From contig NZ_BMHE01000013.1 of assembly GCF_014640555.1 (NCBI RefSeq), positions 1-64,000 on the forward strand: 64,000 nucleotides of DNA, given 5' to 3'. The DNA comes from Paenibacillus marchantiophytorum. GTDB taxonomy: Bacteria > Bacillota > Bacilli > Paenibacillales > NBRC-103111. Numbering within the stretch: position 1 is the first letter of the stretch; every line of letters begins with the position of its first letter. This document shows positions 53,596 to 63,439 of the stretch, in pieces. The notes beneath the pieces were generated by a model. The model was not told the origin of the DNA, searched no databases, and worked only from the letters and a program-made list of their open reading frames with translations. Made by a program: the position numbers and the translations under genes.

Positions 53596-55203
53596 TTATT
53601 CAGCCGGTGTCTCTTTTAATGTGTTTTTGTCCCCAACTGTAACCGGAACTTCCATGCGTTTGCCGTCACGAATTAGACCGAGCGTTACTTTATCGCCAAC
53701 TTTCGTACCTTGAACCTTGGTAATCAACTCTTGCGAGTTTTTCACTTTGCTACCATTGATATCGATAATAACATCATATTGACGCAGACCTGCTTGGAAT
53801 GCTGGGCTTTTGCGTTGAACGCTTCCAACCAGCGCTCCGTCTGTATTCGTAAGCTTCAATTCACTTACCCAGTCTTTGCCGATATCTTGTAGACCCACAC
53901 CTAAGTAAGGAACTGGCTCTTTAGGAATTTGGACATTATTTTTGAGATTCTCAAGGACAGAAGAAATCGTGCTTGTAGGAATCGCGAACCCGATACCTTG
54001 TGCTTGCGAGCTTACTGCTGTATTGATGCCAATCACTTCACCGTTCAGGTTAAGCAAAGGTCCGCCGGAGTTACCAGGGTTAATAGAAGCATCGGTTTGA
54101 AGCAAATGCTTGTATTCGCGAGTTCCTTTGGTATCTGGAATGCTGATTGGACGTTCTTTGGCACTAAGCACACCAACGGTTACTGTGTGGTCAAAACCGT
54201 AAGGGTTACCAATGGCAACAACCCAATCACCAACATTCACATCTTCAGCTTTGCCTAGTGGCAGAATCGGAAGTTCTTTGTTATTTTCGATTTTGAGGAC
54301 CGCTAGATCCAAATCGTAGCTGTTACCCAACAATTTGGCCTTAAATGGTTTGTCGTAACCTTCAACAGTTACTTGGATTTCATCCGCACCATCCACCACA
54401 TGCTCATTGGTCAAAATATATCCGGACTTCTCGAAAATAAAGCCCGTTCCCATCCCTGCCGGCTGCAGTGCACCGCTTCCTGAATCTTGTTGGTTACTCT
54501 TGGGAGTCGTCGTGCCGCCACCGTTATCTCCGAAGAATTGACGGAAGAATGGATCGTCGAAAAGTGAGTTGCCTCCCCCGCTACGCGTAGATTGCTTCGC
54601 CTTCACCAAGGATTCTACCTTCACGATCGCAGGACCCGCGTTTTGCGCGATAGCTGCAATATTGCCTGGACGAACAACGTCGAGCCCGACATTTTTCACT
54701 TCGCCGCCATTGCTATTCGAATTATTCGCTGCCGCTACAGAAGAACTGCCTGATGCAAGCGGTTGATTATTGCCTGAGAACATGTTCAACTTATCCGCGG
54801 TAAACATCAATCCGCCGACAACCAATGCGCCTGCCATGAAAGCTGCGAACACACTTTTCACAGAAGTACGCTTTCTGGCGTGATTCGGATCCCACGGGCC
54901 TTGCCCTTGCGCTTGGCTGATATCAGGTCCGAAACTAAAAGGCCGCAAATTCTTAGGTGGCGTTACTTCCACGCTAGAAGTTCCTTCCGAACCGGAAGCC
55001 GAAGTCGTTGTCAAAGCTTCTTCATTATTTTCGTTAAAAGCTGATTTGTAAGGACCATAGGAGTAATAGTAGGAAGGTCTCTCTTTATTAGGATCCTGTG
55101 GTTCTTGCGAGCTGTTTTCATGACGAGTTTCATGCTCAGGGTTCGTACTATTGTTGTTCTGCGGCTTGAAGAAGTCGCTGTAGTCTTTTTTGTTATCTTC
55201 CAT
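53596..55203 (-). CDS. HtrA-family membrane-anchored serine protease
   Basis: The 535-residue protein has a long, disordered N-terminal cytoplasmic part (about 110 residues), one transmembrane helix (about 115-135), a trypsin-like domain with His268 in TNEHVV, Asp299 in DLDLAVLKI and Ser379 in NPGNSGGPL, and a C-terminal PDZ domain (VPYLGVGLQDIG onward, KVGDKVTLGLIRDG). It degrades misfolded proteins at the outer face of the membrane. The signal TGGAGGTAAGACCCT precedes the ATG. Confidence 0.92.
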   Translation of the reverse strand: MEDNKKDYSDFFKPQNNNSTNPEHETRHENSSQEPQDPNKERPSYYYSYGPYKSAFNENNEEALTTTSASGSEGTSSVEVTPPKNLRPFSFGPDISQAQGQGPWDPNHARKRTSVKSVFAAFMAGALVVGGLMFTADKLNMFSGNNQPLASGSSSVAAANNSNSNGGEVKNVGLDVVRPGNIAAIAQNAGPAIVKVESLVKAKQSTRSGGGNSLFDDPFFRQFFGDNGGGTTTPKSNQQDSGSGALQPAGMGTGFIFEKSGYILTNEHVVDGADEIQVTVEGYDKPFKAKLLGNSYDLDLAVLKIENNKELPILPLGKAEDVNVGDWVVAIGNPYGFDHTVTVGVLSAKERPISIPDTKGTREYKHLLQTDASINPGNSGGPLLNLNGEVIGINTAVSSQAQGIGFAIPTSTISSVLENLKNNVQIPKEPVPYLGVGLQDIGKDWVSELKLTNTDGALVGSVQRKSPAFQAGLRQYDVIIDINGSKVKNSQELITKVQGTKVGDKVTLGLIRDGKRMEVPVTVGDKNTLKETPAE

Positions 55204-55346
55204 AGGGTCTTACCTCCATTTGTTTAGTTAAGTTATAAGTGCATGTACTTGAAGGATAATCTCTCGTTGTCTGTAGTTCTATCATGCACCCACAACCTTA
55301 AACGAATATTAAAAAACAATAAAATGGAGGTAAAAAAAGGGCTTTC

Positions 55347-55760
55347 TTATTGCAGCCAGGCTTGCTCCACTTTTTTGAGCAGTCCGGCGGCTTCTTTCAC
55401 CCATTTATCTTCAATTTCGGCATCGGGATCCAGCGGCGTTTGGAATTGGTCAATGAGCGCTCCGTAAGTTTCCGCTTCGGCTTCATGGTCCAAGCCTTCA
55501 TTATAAACATGTTTCAATACGAACGGGGTTCCTACCTCCACAATCGCATCCGTCGCTTCTGTGTCTCCATCGATTCTCCCAGTTACGACTTGAAAAGGAA
55601 TTCGCAGCCAGACTTTATGGGCTTCATCCAAAAAACGGTCGAAATAGCCGTGATCATACTCCCAACCACCGCCTAAGGCGAAATCAAATTCATGCAAATG
55701 ATCTCGCACACTGTCAAAAGATTCTTGAACCTGTTCCAGGGTTGACGATAATGTTTTCAT
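55347..55760 (-). CDS. YugN-like protein
   Basis: The 137-residue acidic protein (FALGGGWEYDHGYFDRFLDE and VWLRIPFQVVTGRIDGDTEA, then KHVYNEGLD) fits the YugN-like family seen in Bacillus relatives. No catalytic motif is visible and the function is unknown. GGGAG precedes the ATG. It lies alone between htrA and liaR. Confidence 0.72.
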   Translation of the reverse strand: MKTLSSTLEQVQESFDSVRDHLHEFDFALGGGWEYDHGYFDRFLDEAHKVWLRIPFQVVTGRIDGDTEATDAIVEVGTPFVLKHVYNEGLDHEAEAETYGALIDQFQTPLDPDAEIEDKWVKEAAGLLKKVEQAWLQ

Positions 55761-55845
55761 TCAGGCACTCCCTTAGCGCTCATATTATTTTACTTACGCT
55801 TAGAGTGTGCCAAAATGTAGTTTTTATGTGCGATTGATTCCTTTC

Positions 55846-56496
55846 TTAGACCCAACCTTTGCGATGGGCAAAGATGGCTAATTGAGTCCGATCTTCCAAC
55901 TCACACTTCATTAAGAGATTGCTGACATGCGTCTTAACCGTTTTGATGCTAATAAAAAGTTCCTCGGAAATGTCCTTATTGCTTTTCCCCTCGGCTATTA
56001 ACAGCAATACCTCTTTCTCTCGTGAAGTTAAGCCTTCTTCCGCGGGCATCTCATTGCGCTGCCGGATTCCTCTTGTAAGCGCCAAGGAAACTTCCGAGTT
56101 CATAACCGGCATGCCGCGATATGCGCTTTGTATCGCATGAATCAACTGCTCCGATGAGACTGTCTTCAGCATGTAGCTGATCGCCCCAGATTCTACGGCT
56201 TCCAGTACTTTGGCTTCCTCTAGAAAGCTGGTCAGCATAATAATCTTGATTTGCGGAAACTTGGCGGAGATCAATTTGGTTGCACCAATCCCGTCCAGAA
56301 CGGGCATCGTCAAATCCATCAAAATCACATCAGGCAGTTGCCCCGACAGCCCTAGCACTAACTTATCAAAAGCTTCTTGTCCATTGGAAGCTTCCCCAAC
56401 CACTTCCAAACCAGGTTCTAAGGATATATAAGTACGCAACCCCACGCGAACCATATCGTGATCATCTACAATCATAACTTTCATGTTATTGCTCAT
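55846..56496 (-). CDS. liaR: LiaR/VraR-type response regulator
   Basis: The 216-residue NarL-family protein has a receiver with Asp61 in VILMDLTMPVLDGI and a LuxR-type helix-turn-helix GLTSREKEVLLLIAEGKSNK with ISIKTVKTHVSNLLMKC. It overlaps the kinase gene by 11 bases and follows GGGAGG. As part of liaFSR it should respond to cell-envelope damage. Confidence 0.88.
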   Translation of the reverse strand: MSNNMKVMIVDDHDMVRVGLRTYISLEPGLEVVGEASNGQEAFDKLVLGLSGQLPDVILMDLTMPVLDGIGATKLISAKFPQIKIIMLTSFLEEAKVLEAVESGAISYMLKTVSSEQLIHAIQSAYRGMPVMNSEVSLALTRGIRQRNEMPAEEGLTSREKEVLLLIAEGKSNKDISEELFISIKTVKTHVSNLLMKCELEDRTQLAIFAHRKGWV

Positions 56497-57553
56497 GACT
56501 GCCTCCCTCTCTTTCCTTCAATAGAAGAGCTGCTTGCCCGCTAAACCGCGGAATGCGCACACGGACTCGTGTTCCTGAACCTAACTTGCTGTCAATCTCT
56601 ACTTCGCCTCCGAGCTTTTGCGCACGTTCCCTCATCGTTGATAAACCGTGCGAGGCAGAAGGAATATCTCTTCGCTCGAAACCTTGCCCATCGTCTTGGA
56701 GTTGAAGTACGTATTGATGTTCTCTTTCATAGATAGCCAGGCGCACTTGTTTGGCTGACGCATGCTTAACGACATTGGCCAAGCCTTCTTGAATAATAAG
56801 AAAAAATTGATGCTCAATGGCTTCTGATATGGATTCATGAAGAGAGACGTCAAGTTGGCCCTGCAGCTCATGATTCCGGCAATATTCCGGAAACCACTTC
56901 TCCAGGGCTTCTTGCAAGCTCATATCATTTAACTCAATCGGTCTTAATTGAGAAATGAGCCCGCGCATCTGCTTCTGGGCATGATGGGACATTTCAATCA
57001 ATTGATTCATGACCGAGGGCGCAGCACTTGGATTTCGTTCCAGAATCTTGGGCAGCGAAGATGCGGACATATGGATTGCAAAAAGTTCTTGGCTGACGGT
57101 ATCATGCAGATCTCTCGCCAACCGCCTTCTTTCTTCCATGACAGCATTCTCCGTGAGCTCCTGATCGCGAATGGCTTCCGCCTCGCCCAGCTTCTGAAGC
57201 AATTGAACACGTTCTTCAACGGAAGAAGCCATTTTATTGAAAGCATCATAGAGATATAAGAACGGCTCAACAGGCTCCATCTCAATACGACTGGAGAAAT
57301 TCCCTTTGGACAATTCGAGCATAGCCACATGCAATTCATCCACTTTGCGCTGCCAGCGCCTTGTTGCCACATAGCCAACCGAGAGGCAGACGACGAGAAT
57401 CGCAATCAGGAACCACATCCGGAACTCCCAGTAAGCGAGGTCTTCCTTGTAGTATTCAATTACGATATAAATACTCGAAACCGTCAGCAAGCTTGAGATC
57501 AGAAAGTAATTCAGCAGCTGCCACTTCATATTGAACATTCGCAATTTATACAT
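56486..57553 (-). CDS. liaS: LiaS/VraS-type sensor histidine kinase
   Basis: The 355-residue kinase has two closely spaced transmembrane helices (about 13-30 and 42-60) with almost no extracellular loop, the intramembrane-sensing layout. A HAMP region follows, then the HisKA_3 motif EERRRLARDLHDTVSQELFA and the ATPase LQDDGQGFERRDIPSASHGL. AAGGATGGAGC precedes the ATG. It lies 9 bases after liaF. Confidence 0.88.
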   Translation of the reverse strand: MYKLRMFNMKWQLLNYFLISSLLTVSSIYIVIEYYKEDLAYWEFRMWFLIAILVVCLSVGYVATRRWQRKVDELHVAMLELSKGNFSSRIEMEPVEPFLYLYDAFNKMASSVEERVQLLQKLGEAEAIRDQELTENAVMEERRRLARDLHDTVSQELFAIHMSASSLPKILERNPSAAPSVMNQLIEMSHHAQKQMRGLISQLRPIELNDMSLQEALEKWFPEYCRNHELQGQLDVSLHESISEAIEHQFFLIIQEGLANVVKHASAKQVRLAIYEREHQYVLQLQDDGQGFERRDIPSASHGLSTMRERAQKLGGEVEIDSKLGSGTRVRVRIPRFSGQAALLLKEREGGSHEQ

Positions 57554-57562
57554 GCTCCATCC

Positions 57563-58681
57563 TTAACCTATCTTTTTAATGGTAATGTCACCAATAAACA
57601 TACTCGTTGTGACGATTATTTTGCGTTCCGCCTCTTCATAATGAGAGGTCTGCGTTCTAACACTTCGCAAAAAACCACTCTCGCGGCGCTCCAACACTTT
57701 CATATCTCCGATGAAGGAACTTGCGATCACGCGGACTTCGACATCAATATCATTTGGAATGAAAATCTTCACATCTCCGATAAAAGCAGTCACATGAATC
57801 GTCGTTTCTCCCAAAGGAATGGAAGCACGGGTTAGGTCAATAATGGAATCACCGATAAAATGAGAAATTTGGACTGGTTTCAGCTCCCACGCTTCTTGGC
57901 CAAGATGCACATCACCAATAAAACCATGTCGATGCAGGACATCGCCATTATCGAAATTTCTTACGAACTCATCATACTTGTGTTCATGGTGATGGAAACC
58001 CTGCGTTTTCGGTTGACGCGGCGGATGCGAATGAGCTTGTGACTGCTTAGTCTCCGGTGTCTGGCCAATCTCCCATTCGCCAAGCTTGTCATGAAATTCA
58101 CCATGGATATCCTTGAGTACAGCTTTTTCCTCTTCACTAAGCTCACGTTTTAAATCATTCTTTGAAAATCGATCCTCATTTGGAATATCTGTATGCACAG
58201 GTGTCTTAGTAGAATTCGGTTTAGGTTGATCCCATGGGTTCCGGTGACTCCGGTGCTGCTCTCTTCTCGCTTCACGCCGCTCACGTCTTGCTTCTTCTTT
58301 GGCTGCGCGAATCGAAGGCCACTCCGGCGATTCTTTCCTGCTTGGTCTGAATATGACATTCAGACCGAATAAGATGAGCGCAACTGGCGCTAGGAACTTC
58401 AACATTTCGCCAAGCGATAAATCCGTCAAATTCAAATTTTTCAGAAGAAATATGGTTCCGACACCGCATATGAGCAAACTCCAAATTGAGCCTCCCCAAT
58501 GATATTTCCGCTGCCAGACGAAACCGGCCAATCCATAGAAGATCAGAATAACAGGCCAATAGGTGGAAACCATATACGCTAGATCAATTTCAATTAACCC
58601 CATTTGATTAAGTAAAAAAAGGGACCCTGCTGTTACGAGGACAAGCCCCCAAATTATCCGTTGAAACATGTGCGGATTCAT
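57563..58681 (-). CDS. liaF: LiaF-like negative regulator
   Basis: The 372-residue protein has four hydrophobic helices in the first 120 residues, a basic and charged linker (EEARRERREARREQHRSHR), and the conserved C-terminal domain with the repeated phrase FIGD (HRHGFIGDVHLGQEAWELKP, ISHFIGDSIIDLTRASIPLG, VTAFIGDVKIFIPNDIDVEV). LiaF restrains LiaRS signalling. ATG at 58681 follows GGAGGAAG. No liaI or liaH gene is beside it. Confidence 0.85.
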   Translation of the reverse strand: MNPHMFQRIIWGLVLVTAGSLFLLNQMGLIEIDLAYMVSTYWPVILIFYGLAGFVWQRKYHWGGSIWSLLICGVGTIFLLKNLNLTDLSLGEMLKFLAPVALILFGLNVIFRPSRKESPEWPSIRAAKEEARRERREARREQHRSHRNPWDQPKPNSTKTPVHTDIPNEDRFSKNDLKRELSEEEKAVLKDIHGEFHDKLGEWEIGQTPETKQSQAHSHPPRQPKTQGFHHHEHKYDEFVRNFDNGDVLHRHGFIGDVHLGQEAWELKPVQISHFIGDSIIDLTRASIPLGETTIHVTAFIGDVKIFIPNDIDVEVRVIASSFIGDMKVLERRESGFLRSVRTQTSHYEEAERKIIVTTSMFIGDITIKKIG

Positions 58682-58858
58682 ACGTTCTTCCTCCATTTGT
58701 GTACATCGTTGTTTAGCTTATCTCTAGTCTATAAGATACCGTCAAGAATGAAAAGAGACGAAGGATTGAAGGTTGCCTCGGTCTAGAGACTGAGTTGTCA
58801 GCAGAAGGAAACAGAATAACTGACATGGAATTTCTGAAAACGAACAATTAATGACGCA

Positions 58859-58875
58859 TGTTATGTATTCTTACG
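58859..58875. promoter_or_regulatory. GlnR/TnrA-like box upstream of amt
   Basis: TGTTATGTATTCTTACG matches TGTNAN7TNACA except the last base. It ends 7 bases before the amt -35 element. Confidence 0.65.
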
Positions 58876-58882
58876 TATTTCG

Positions 58883-58912
58883 TTGACATGCTTATCATCA
58901 GAACCGTATAAT
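58883..58912 (+). promoter_or_regulatory. Sigma-A promoter of amt
   Basis: TTGACA (58883-58888) and TATAAT (58907-58912) are both consensus, separated by 18 bases. Transcription should begin near 58919, giving a leader of about 35 bases. Confidence 0.8.
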
Positions 58913-58953
58913 TGGTGCAAAAGAACGCTTGCATTATGAGGAGAGATCAGAGA

Positions 58954-60246
58954 ATGGATGCAATTCAACAGCTTTCCAGCGGCCTAGATACCATTTGGGT
59001 GGTTCTGACTGCTGCCATGATTTTATTGATGGAGGGCGGCTTCGCTCTGCTTGAAGCAGGTTTTGTACGGCAAAAAAACGCCGTAAGTATTATTATGAAA
59101 GTGTTTGTTGACATCGCTTTCGGTGCACTCATCTTTTATTTCGTCGGCTTTGGACTTATGTACGGGAAAGATGCTGCAGGATTACTGGGTACGACTGGTT
59201 TTTTCATGGGAGGGGATTTGACACACATCGTCTTAAATATCTCACATGAGACTTATTGGCTGTTCCAATGCGCCTTCGTTATCGCGGTTATCTCCATTGT
59301 ATCGGGAGCTGTTGCGGAACGCATCAATTTCCGCGCCTATATTCTGTATACAATCGCTATGACAGGTATCATCTACCCGATTGCAGGCCACTGGGTTTGG
59401 GCCGTGGGCGGTTGGCTCGGCAAACTCGGCATGGTAGACTTCGCTGGCTCCGCTGTCATCCATGCACTGGGCGGATTCTCTGCTCTTGCAGCAGCGATGA
59501 TCATCGGGCCGAGGATTGGTAAATTTTCAGCCGATGGAACGGCCAACATCGTCCCTCCCTCGAATTTACCACTCGCCTCGGTAGGCGCCTTCATTCTATG
59601 GTTCGGTTGGTTCGGATTTAATTCAGGCAGTACGTTGAGTGCGACGAATACTTCGATCGGCCATATTGCCGTGACCACGATGCTGGCAGCAGCAGCCGGA
59701 AGCGCAGCCTGCATCTTGTTTACCATGATGCGTTACCGCAAGGCCGATCCGCCTATGGTGATCAACGGCGCGCTTGCCGGGCTGGTCGGCATTACCGCGG
59801 GTTGCGCTTTCGTTAGTGATGTAGCAGCGATCCTGATCGGAGCTATATGCGGAATTTCCATGGTTTATGCAACTGAAATCCTCGAGTCCAAACGCATTGA
59901 TGATCCCGTCGGCGCGTTTCCCGTTCACGGTGTCAGCGGAAGCATTGGGACATTGGCCGTTGGATTATGCGCCCAACCTGATGCTATTCGCGAAGGAACG
60001 GCCGGTTTATTCTATGGCGGCGGCTTTAGCCTTCTAGGTGTTCAAGCATTGGGACTCGTTACCGTATGTGTATGGGGCTTCGTGCTCACATGGGGCATCA
60101 TGAAGTTGATCAACCTCATCGTTCCCATCAGAGTTAGCCGTGACGAGGAACTGGTAGGCTTAGATGTCGGAATCCACGGTGTTCCTGCCTACAGTCAAGA
60201 GGATGGCTTCCTTGATCTGCAGCAGCTGAAAAATGGCAAATCCTAA
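58954..60246 (+). CDS. amt: Ammonium transporter
   Basis: The 430-residue protein has about 11 transmembrane helices of the Amt/Rh family: LLMEGGFALLEAGFVRQKNA, SAVIHALGGFSALAAAMIIG, FILWFGWFGFNSGS and PVHGVSGSIGTLAVGL, which include pore histidines. The start at ATG 58954 (MDAIQQL) follows GGAGAG; an earlier in-frame start would lie on the -10 region of the promoter. No glnB/glnK gene follows; a terminator does. Confidence 0.92.
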   Translation: MDAIQQLSSGLDTIWVVLTAAMILLMEGGFALLEAGFVRQKNAVSIIMKVFVDIAFGALIFYFVGFGLMYGKDAAGLLGTTGFFMGGDLTHIVLNISHETYWLFQCAFVIAVISIVSGAVAERINFRAYILYTIAMTGIIYPIAGHWVWAVGGWLGKLGMVDFAGSAVIHALGGFSALAAAMIIGPRIGKFSADGTANIVPPSNLPLASVGAFILWFGWFGFNSGSTLSATNTSIGHIAVTTMLAAAAGSAACILFTMMRYRKADPPMVINGALAGLVGITAGCAFVSDVAAILIGAICGISMVYATEILESKRIDDPVGAFPVHGVSGSIGTLAVGLCAQPDAIREGTAGLFYGGGFSLLGVQALGLVTVCVWGFVLTWGIMKLINLIVPIRVSRDEELVGLDVGIHGVPAYSQEDGFLDLQQLKNGKS

Positions 60247-60257
60247 CCTGCCACAAC

Positions 60258-60289
60258 GAAAAACCCTTCCACAGCGGAAGGGTTTCTTT
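60258..60289. terminator. Terminator between amt and the convergent gene
   Basis: AAACCCTTCC pairs exactly with GGAAGGGTTT around ACAGC, followed by CTTTG; usable in both directions. Confidence 0.8.
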
Positions 60290-60292
60290 GTA

Positions 60293-60673
60293 TTAAGAGA
60301 GCAATTCTTCAATCTCATCGGGGATCGAGACGACATCGCCAGGTTTAGATTCATTCATAATTTGTCTGGCATGGGCAATTTCGGCACGCAGCATCCTTAC
60401 TTGCTCCATTGGTTTCTTCACATAATGAATATATTCGACAGCAAGATGATGGTCAGGTTTCTTGCCTGAAAACATGCGGCGAAGAGAAGACATCGTCTGA
60501 TATGCGCGTTCTTCCTTCATTCGCTTGACTTCATAGCGCTCGACAACCTGTTCGATCTCTAAGACTTGCTGCTCCTTGCGGATAATGTAAGCTTCCAAGA
60601 AAGGAAATACCTCTGCAGCTTTCCTAGGTGTTCTATGAGGATTTCCATCCGATCGCAAAGCATTCAGCATCAT
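60293..60673 (-). CDS. Hypothetical helical protein
   Basis: I do not recognise the family. The protein of 126 residues is charged and mostly helical, with a coiled-coil-like stretch, YIIRKEQQVLEIEQVVERYE, and a second, VKKPMEQVRMLRAEIAHARQ. No membrane segment, cysteine pair or enzyme motif is seen. AGGTGG precedes ATG at 60673. It lies between convergent amt and the chemoreceptor gene. Confidence 0.65.
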   Translation of the reverse strand: MMLNALRSDGNPHRTPRKAAEVFPFLEAYIIRKEQQVLEIEQVVERYEVKRMKEERAYQTMSSLRRMFSGKKPDHHLAVEYIHYVKKPMEQVRMLRAEIAHARQIMNESKPGDVVSIPDEIEELLS

Positions 60674-60749
60674 CACACCACCTATCTTTCCATGTCAAGA
60701 TTCATTACAGTAATCTTATTTTACACTAAAAGGAGTGATTTGAGAACAC

Positions 60750-62273
60750 TTATTTCAAGATTAAATCGATTCCTACAACACCAATCGGGTTGCCCATGTC
60801 ATCTATTATCGATTTCGACAAGGTAATACACGGTTTTTTTGTGATAGCTGACACGTATTCTTGTGAAACGAAGAGCTCCCCTGCCATCGCACGCTTCCAC
60901 CACTCTCTTCCTTTGCCATTGACTAACCCTGCCTCAGGCAGTGAAAAGATGAAGGTCCCATCGGCGCGATTCGACCAAATCGCTTCAACACCCTCCGTTT
61001 TCTTCAAAACTGCACTCAAATGAGCAGCATGCTTCGTATCAGCAAGTGAAGTGATGTCAGCTAATAAGACAAGGGAATTCAACATTTGCTTAATCTCTTG
61101 AATATTGACATGAACGACGCCTTCTTTGTTGCGCAGCCCTACCGCTTGTATCGCTTGAATGAGCTCTGCGGAAGAGCGGTCCAAGTTCTGATTAATCAAT
61201 TGGAGCATAGACACTTCTTGACGCTGCTTTTTCATTTGTTCCAAGGTATGTTCAACACTAGACATCGTCTCATTCATTAAATCAACCACTTGTCCAAGCG
61301 AGGTTCTTGTGCCCATAACTAACGAAGACTGCTGCTGCGTCGAGCTTGCCGTGCTTGCAACGAGATTATTCACATGAAGAATGAGCGAGAAGATCGCGTC
61401 AATCTTTTCTTTCATGATCTTCATCTCGGCAATGCCAAGCGCCACGGAAGCCTTCTCTGCAGCAACAGCCGCAACAACTTGCCTAACACCACTCTCAATC
61501 GATTCGAGAATCTCTGAGGATTTGGTTACAGCATCATGACTTTGTGTTGCCAGCTTCTTAATTTCCTGGGCTACGACAGAGAAGCCTCGGCCTTGCTCTC
61601 CAGCGCGAGCCGCCTCTATGGATGCATTAAGGGCGAGCAGTGATGTTTGGGAAACGACTTCCGCAATAAACGTGTTAATTTCTTCTATCTTCGACGTATG
61701 TTCCGTTAAGTCCTGAATCTTCTTCTGCATCGTGTCATTATTCGTATGTAGATCCGTCATCACTTCATCTGTCGCATTCAACGAGCGGCAAACATCGACT
61801 ACCGTATCTTTGGTTTGTTCGCTCTCTTGATGCATATGTAAGGATGAATCCAGGATTTGATCAGCTGCTGCCGCTACCTGTTGTATCGCCGCAAAAGCTT
61901 CCTGAAGCTGCCCGACGGCTTGATTGCTGCGGATTTTCAAATCTTCTTCCCCTTGAATGGAGGCATCAGCTATTTCTAGGAGATGTCCAATCGAGCGATT
62001 CACTTCTTCGACAGCAGCCGCTAAGCGATCCGCAACTACTTGTGATTCTTGGATAAATGTTCGGAATTGCTCTTGCTGATCTTGTTCAACGCCAGCAGAC
62101 TTTGAACGTTTAAGACCAAACCAACTAAATACACCTATAAATAAAAAAACAGCCAATCCAGCAGCCGTAAACCATCGAGAATCCGTCATGAAGGCACATA
62201 CATTTACAATAATACCAATAAAGATAAAAGCGTAGAACCAAACTCTCTGTTTCCGCTCGGCCTGCATAAGCAA
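60750..62273 (-). CDS. Chemoreceptor-like protein with C-terminal sensor domain
   Basis: The 507-residue protein has two N-terminal transmembrane helices with almost no loop (residues 12-30 and 35-52), a methyl-accepting signalling coil with hairpin tip [20 protein letters not shown] followed by [20 protein letters not shown], and a C-terminal region (about 385-507) with [20 protein letters not shown] and [20 protein letters not shown], which resembles the PDC/Cache fold normally found outside the cell. This order (membrane-signalling coil-sensor) is unusual, and the sensor should be cytoplasmic. TTG start follows GGGAGGAG. Confidence 0.8.
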   Translation of the reverse strand: MLMQAERKQRVWFYAFIFIGIIVNVCAFMTDSRWFTAAGLAVFLFIGVFSWFGLKRSKSAGVEQDQQEQFRTFIQESQVVADRLAAAVEEVNRSIGHLLEIADASIQGEEDLKIRSNQAVGQLQEAFAAIQQVAAAADQILDSSLHMHQESEQTKDTVVDVCRSLNATDEVMTDLHTNNDTMQKKIQDLTEHTSKIEEINTFIAEVVSQTSLLALNASIEAARAGEQGRGFSVVAQEIKKLATQSHDAVTKSSEILESIESGVRQVVAAVAAEKASVALGIAEMKIMKEKIDAIFSLILHVNNLVASTASSTQQQSSLVMGTRTSLGQVVDLMNETMSSVEHTLEQMKKQRQEVSMLQLINQNLDRSSAELIQAIQAVGLRNKEGVVHVNIQEIKQMLNSLVLLADITSLADTKHAAHLSAVLKKTEGVEAIWSNRADGTFIFSLPEAGLVNGKGREWWKRAMAGELFVSQEYVSAITKKPCITLSKSIIDDMGNPIGVVGIDLILK

Positions 62274-62351
62274 CTGGCACTCCTCCCAAAAGGAACCTTA
62301 ATGTTAGTTTTTGTTACATTATATCGAAAATAAGAGGAGTTGGAAAGAAAT

Positions 62352-62386
62352 AAAAAACAGAGATCTGATTAGATCCCTGTTTTTTC
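62352..62386 (-). terminator. Terminator of the gamma-SASP gene
   Basis: AAAAAACAG..GATC pairs with GATC..CTGTTTTTT around TGATTA, on the minus strand with a TTTTTT tail. Confidence 0.75.
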
Positions 62387-62409
62387 CGTTCTTATGTTTG
62401 TGTATTTCG

Positions 62410-62520
62410 TTATTTGTTTTGGTTTTGGGTATTCGCTTGTTGTTGCTTGCTAGGTACCGAAGTTTCACTAGCAAATTCTACGTCTTGAGCTGCCTTTTTG
62501 TTGTTCTTGTTCTTAGCCAT
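62410..62520 (-). CDS. Short gamma-type small acid-soluble spore protein
   Basis: ATG at 62520 follows AGGAGGTGATTGAAC. The 36-residue protein is MAKNKNNKKAAQDVEFASET followed by SVPSKQQQANTQNQNK. The EFASET core and the Asn/Gln/Lys-rich tail match the repeat unit of gamma-type SASP (SspE), amino-acid reserves of the spore. Bacillus SspE has two or three such units; only one is present here. It is followed by a terminator. Confidence 0.7.
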   Translation of the reverse strand: MAKNKNNKKAAQDVEFASETSVPSKQQQANTQNQNK

Positions 62521-62606
62521 GTTCAATCACCTCCTGTATGAATAGGTTCTCCCAAACAGGTTTTTTTATGTGACTGATGTGATGGAAATATTCGGCTAAC
62601 AGGTCA

Positions 62607-63257
62607 TTATAATGCTTTGGCGGGAGCTAGAATCTCATCCTTGAGTTGATTCCAGATGAGCTCCGTTACTTTGCCTTGTCCCTCTTTCACAACAAAAACT
62701 TTCACCGTTTTTTTGCCCCATTCCTTATACACTTGGTCTTTGGTATCAAAGTACAAATCGATCTTCTTGCCCTTTATCGCACTTCCGGTATCCGCTACAA
62801 CGCCATATCCATATCCGGGAATAAACAAAACCGTGCCGAGCGGGAAGACGCTGGTGTCTGCCGCTATGGTGGACAGCGCCTTATGATCCCGCTTCACCTT
62901 GATTCCAGAAAAGGTAATGCCATATTCGGGATGATCTGGATTCTTGCCTGTAGATTCTTTACCTGCAAAATAACCCGTGGCTGTCACTTCTACAGCCTTG
63001 AGCTTGGACAAATCCGAGTCTAGTTTCGGCACGTACCGAAAACTGATTTGTTGTTGATGTTCTTGCGCGACCGGCAAGGAAATAGGCGCTATCTTCCCCG
63101 AATCGTCTATTCGCTGCGGCGTTTGTATATGGGTGACGGCGGCTTCCGTCGCGTGGCTAGTGTGATGATTTGACTCTTGTCCGAACAGCGCAATGAGAAC
63201 ATTAACGACCATCCATGCCCCCAACCATTTGGGTTGAGTGATTAGTTGCAAAAACAT
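62607..63257 (-). CDS. 3D-domain protein (Sps/YuiC-like), membrane-anchored
   Basis: The 216-residue protein has an N-terminal anchor ([16 protein letters not shown]), a linker, and a C-terminal 3D domain with [40 protein letters not shown] and [20 protein letters not shown], which holds the conserved aspartates. The fold is that of lytic transglycosylases acting on peptidoglycan; YuiC-type members act in sporulating firmicutes. ATG at 63257 follows GGGGAGG. Confidence 0.83.
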   Translation of the reverse strand: MFLQLITQPKWLGAWMVVNVLIALFGQESNHHTSHATEAAVTHIQTPQRIDDSGKIAPISLPVAQEHQQQISFRYVPKLDSDLSKLKAVEVTATGYFAGKESTGKNPDHPEYGITFSGIKVKRDHKALSTIAADTSVFPLGTVLFIPGYGYGVVADTGSAIKGKKIDLYFDTKDQVYKEWGKKTVKVFVVKEGQGKVTELIWNQLKDEILAPAKAL

Positions 63258-63389
63258 TTTTTTAATACCTCCCCTACTATTGCAGGTTGTCCAGTTCATT
63301 TCAGCTTTAAACCTCCGTATGCAGACTCACTGATTAAGATGTCCTCCTTACGTTCCCTTATACATACCCTATTGGCTAAATTTGAAAAC

Positions 63390-63421
63390 AAAAAAAGCAG
63401 AGAAGAAGTTCTTCTCTGCTT
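63390..63421 (-). terminator. Terminator of thrS
   Basis: AGCAGAGAAGAA pairs exactly with TTCTTCTCTGCT, followed by TTTTTTT on the minus strand. Confidence 0.85.
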
Positions 63422-63439
63422 GAGGTTTAGGGGTGAAAA

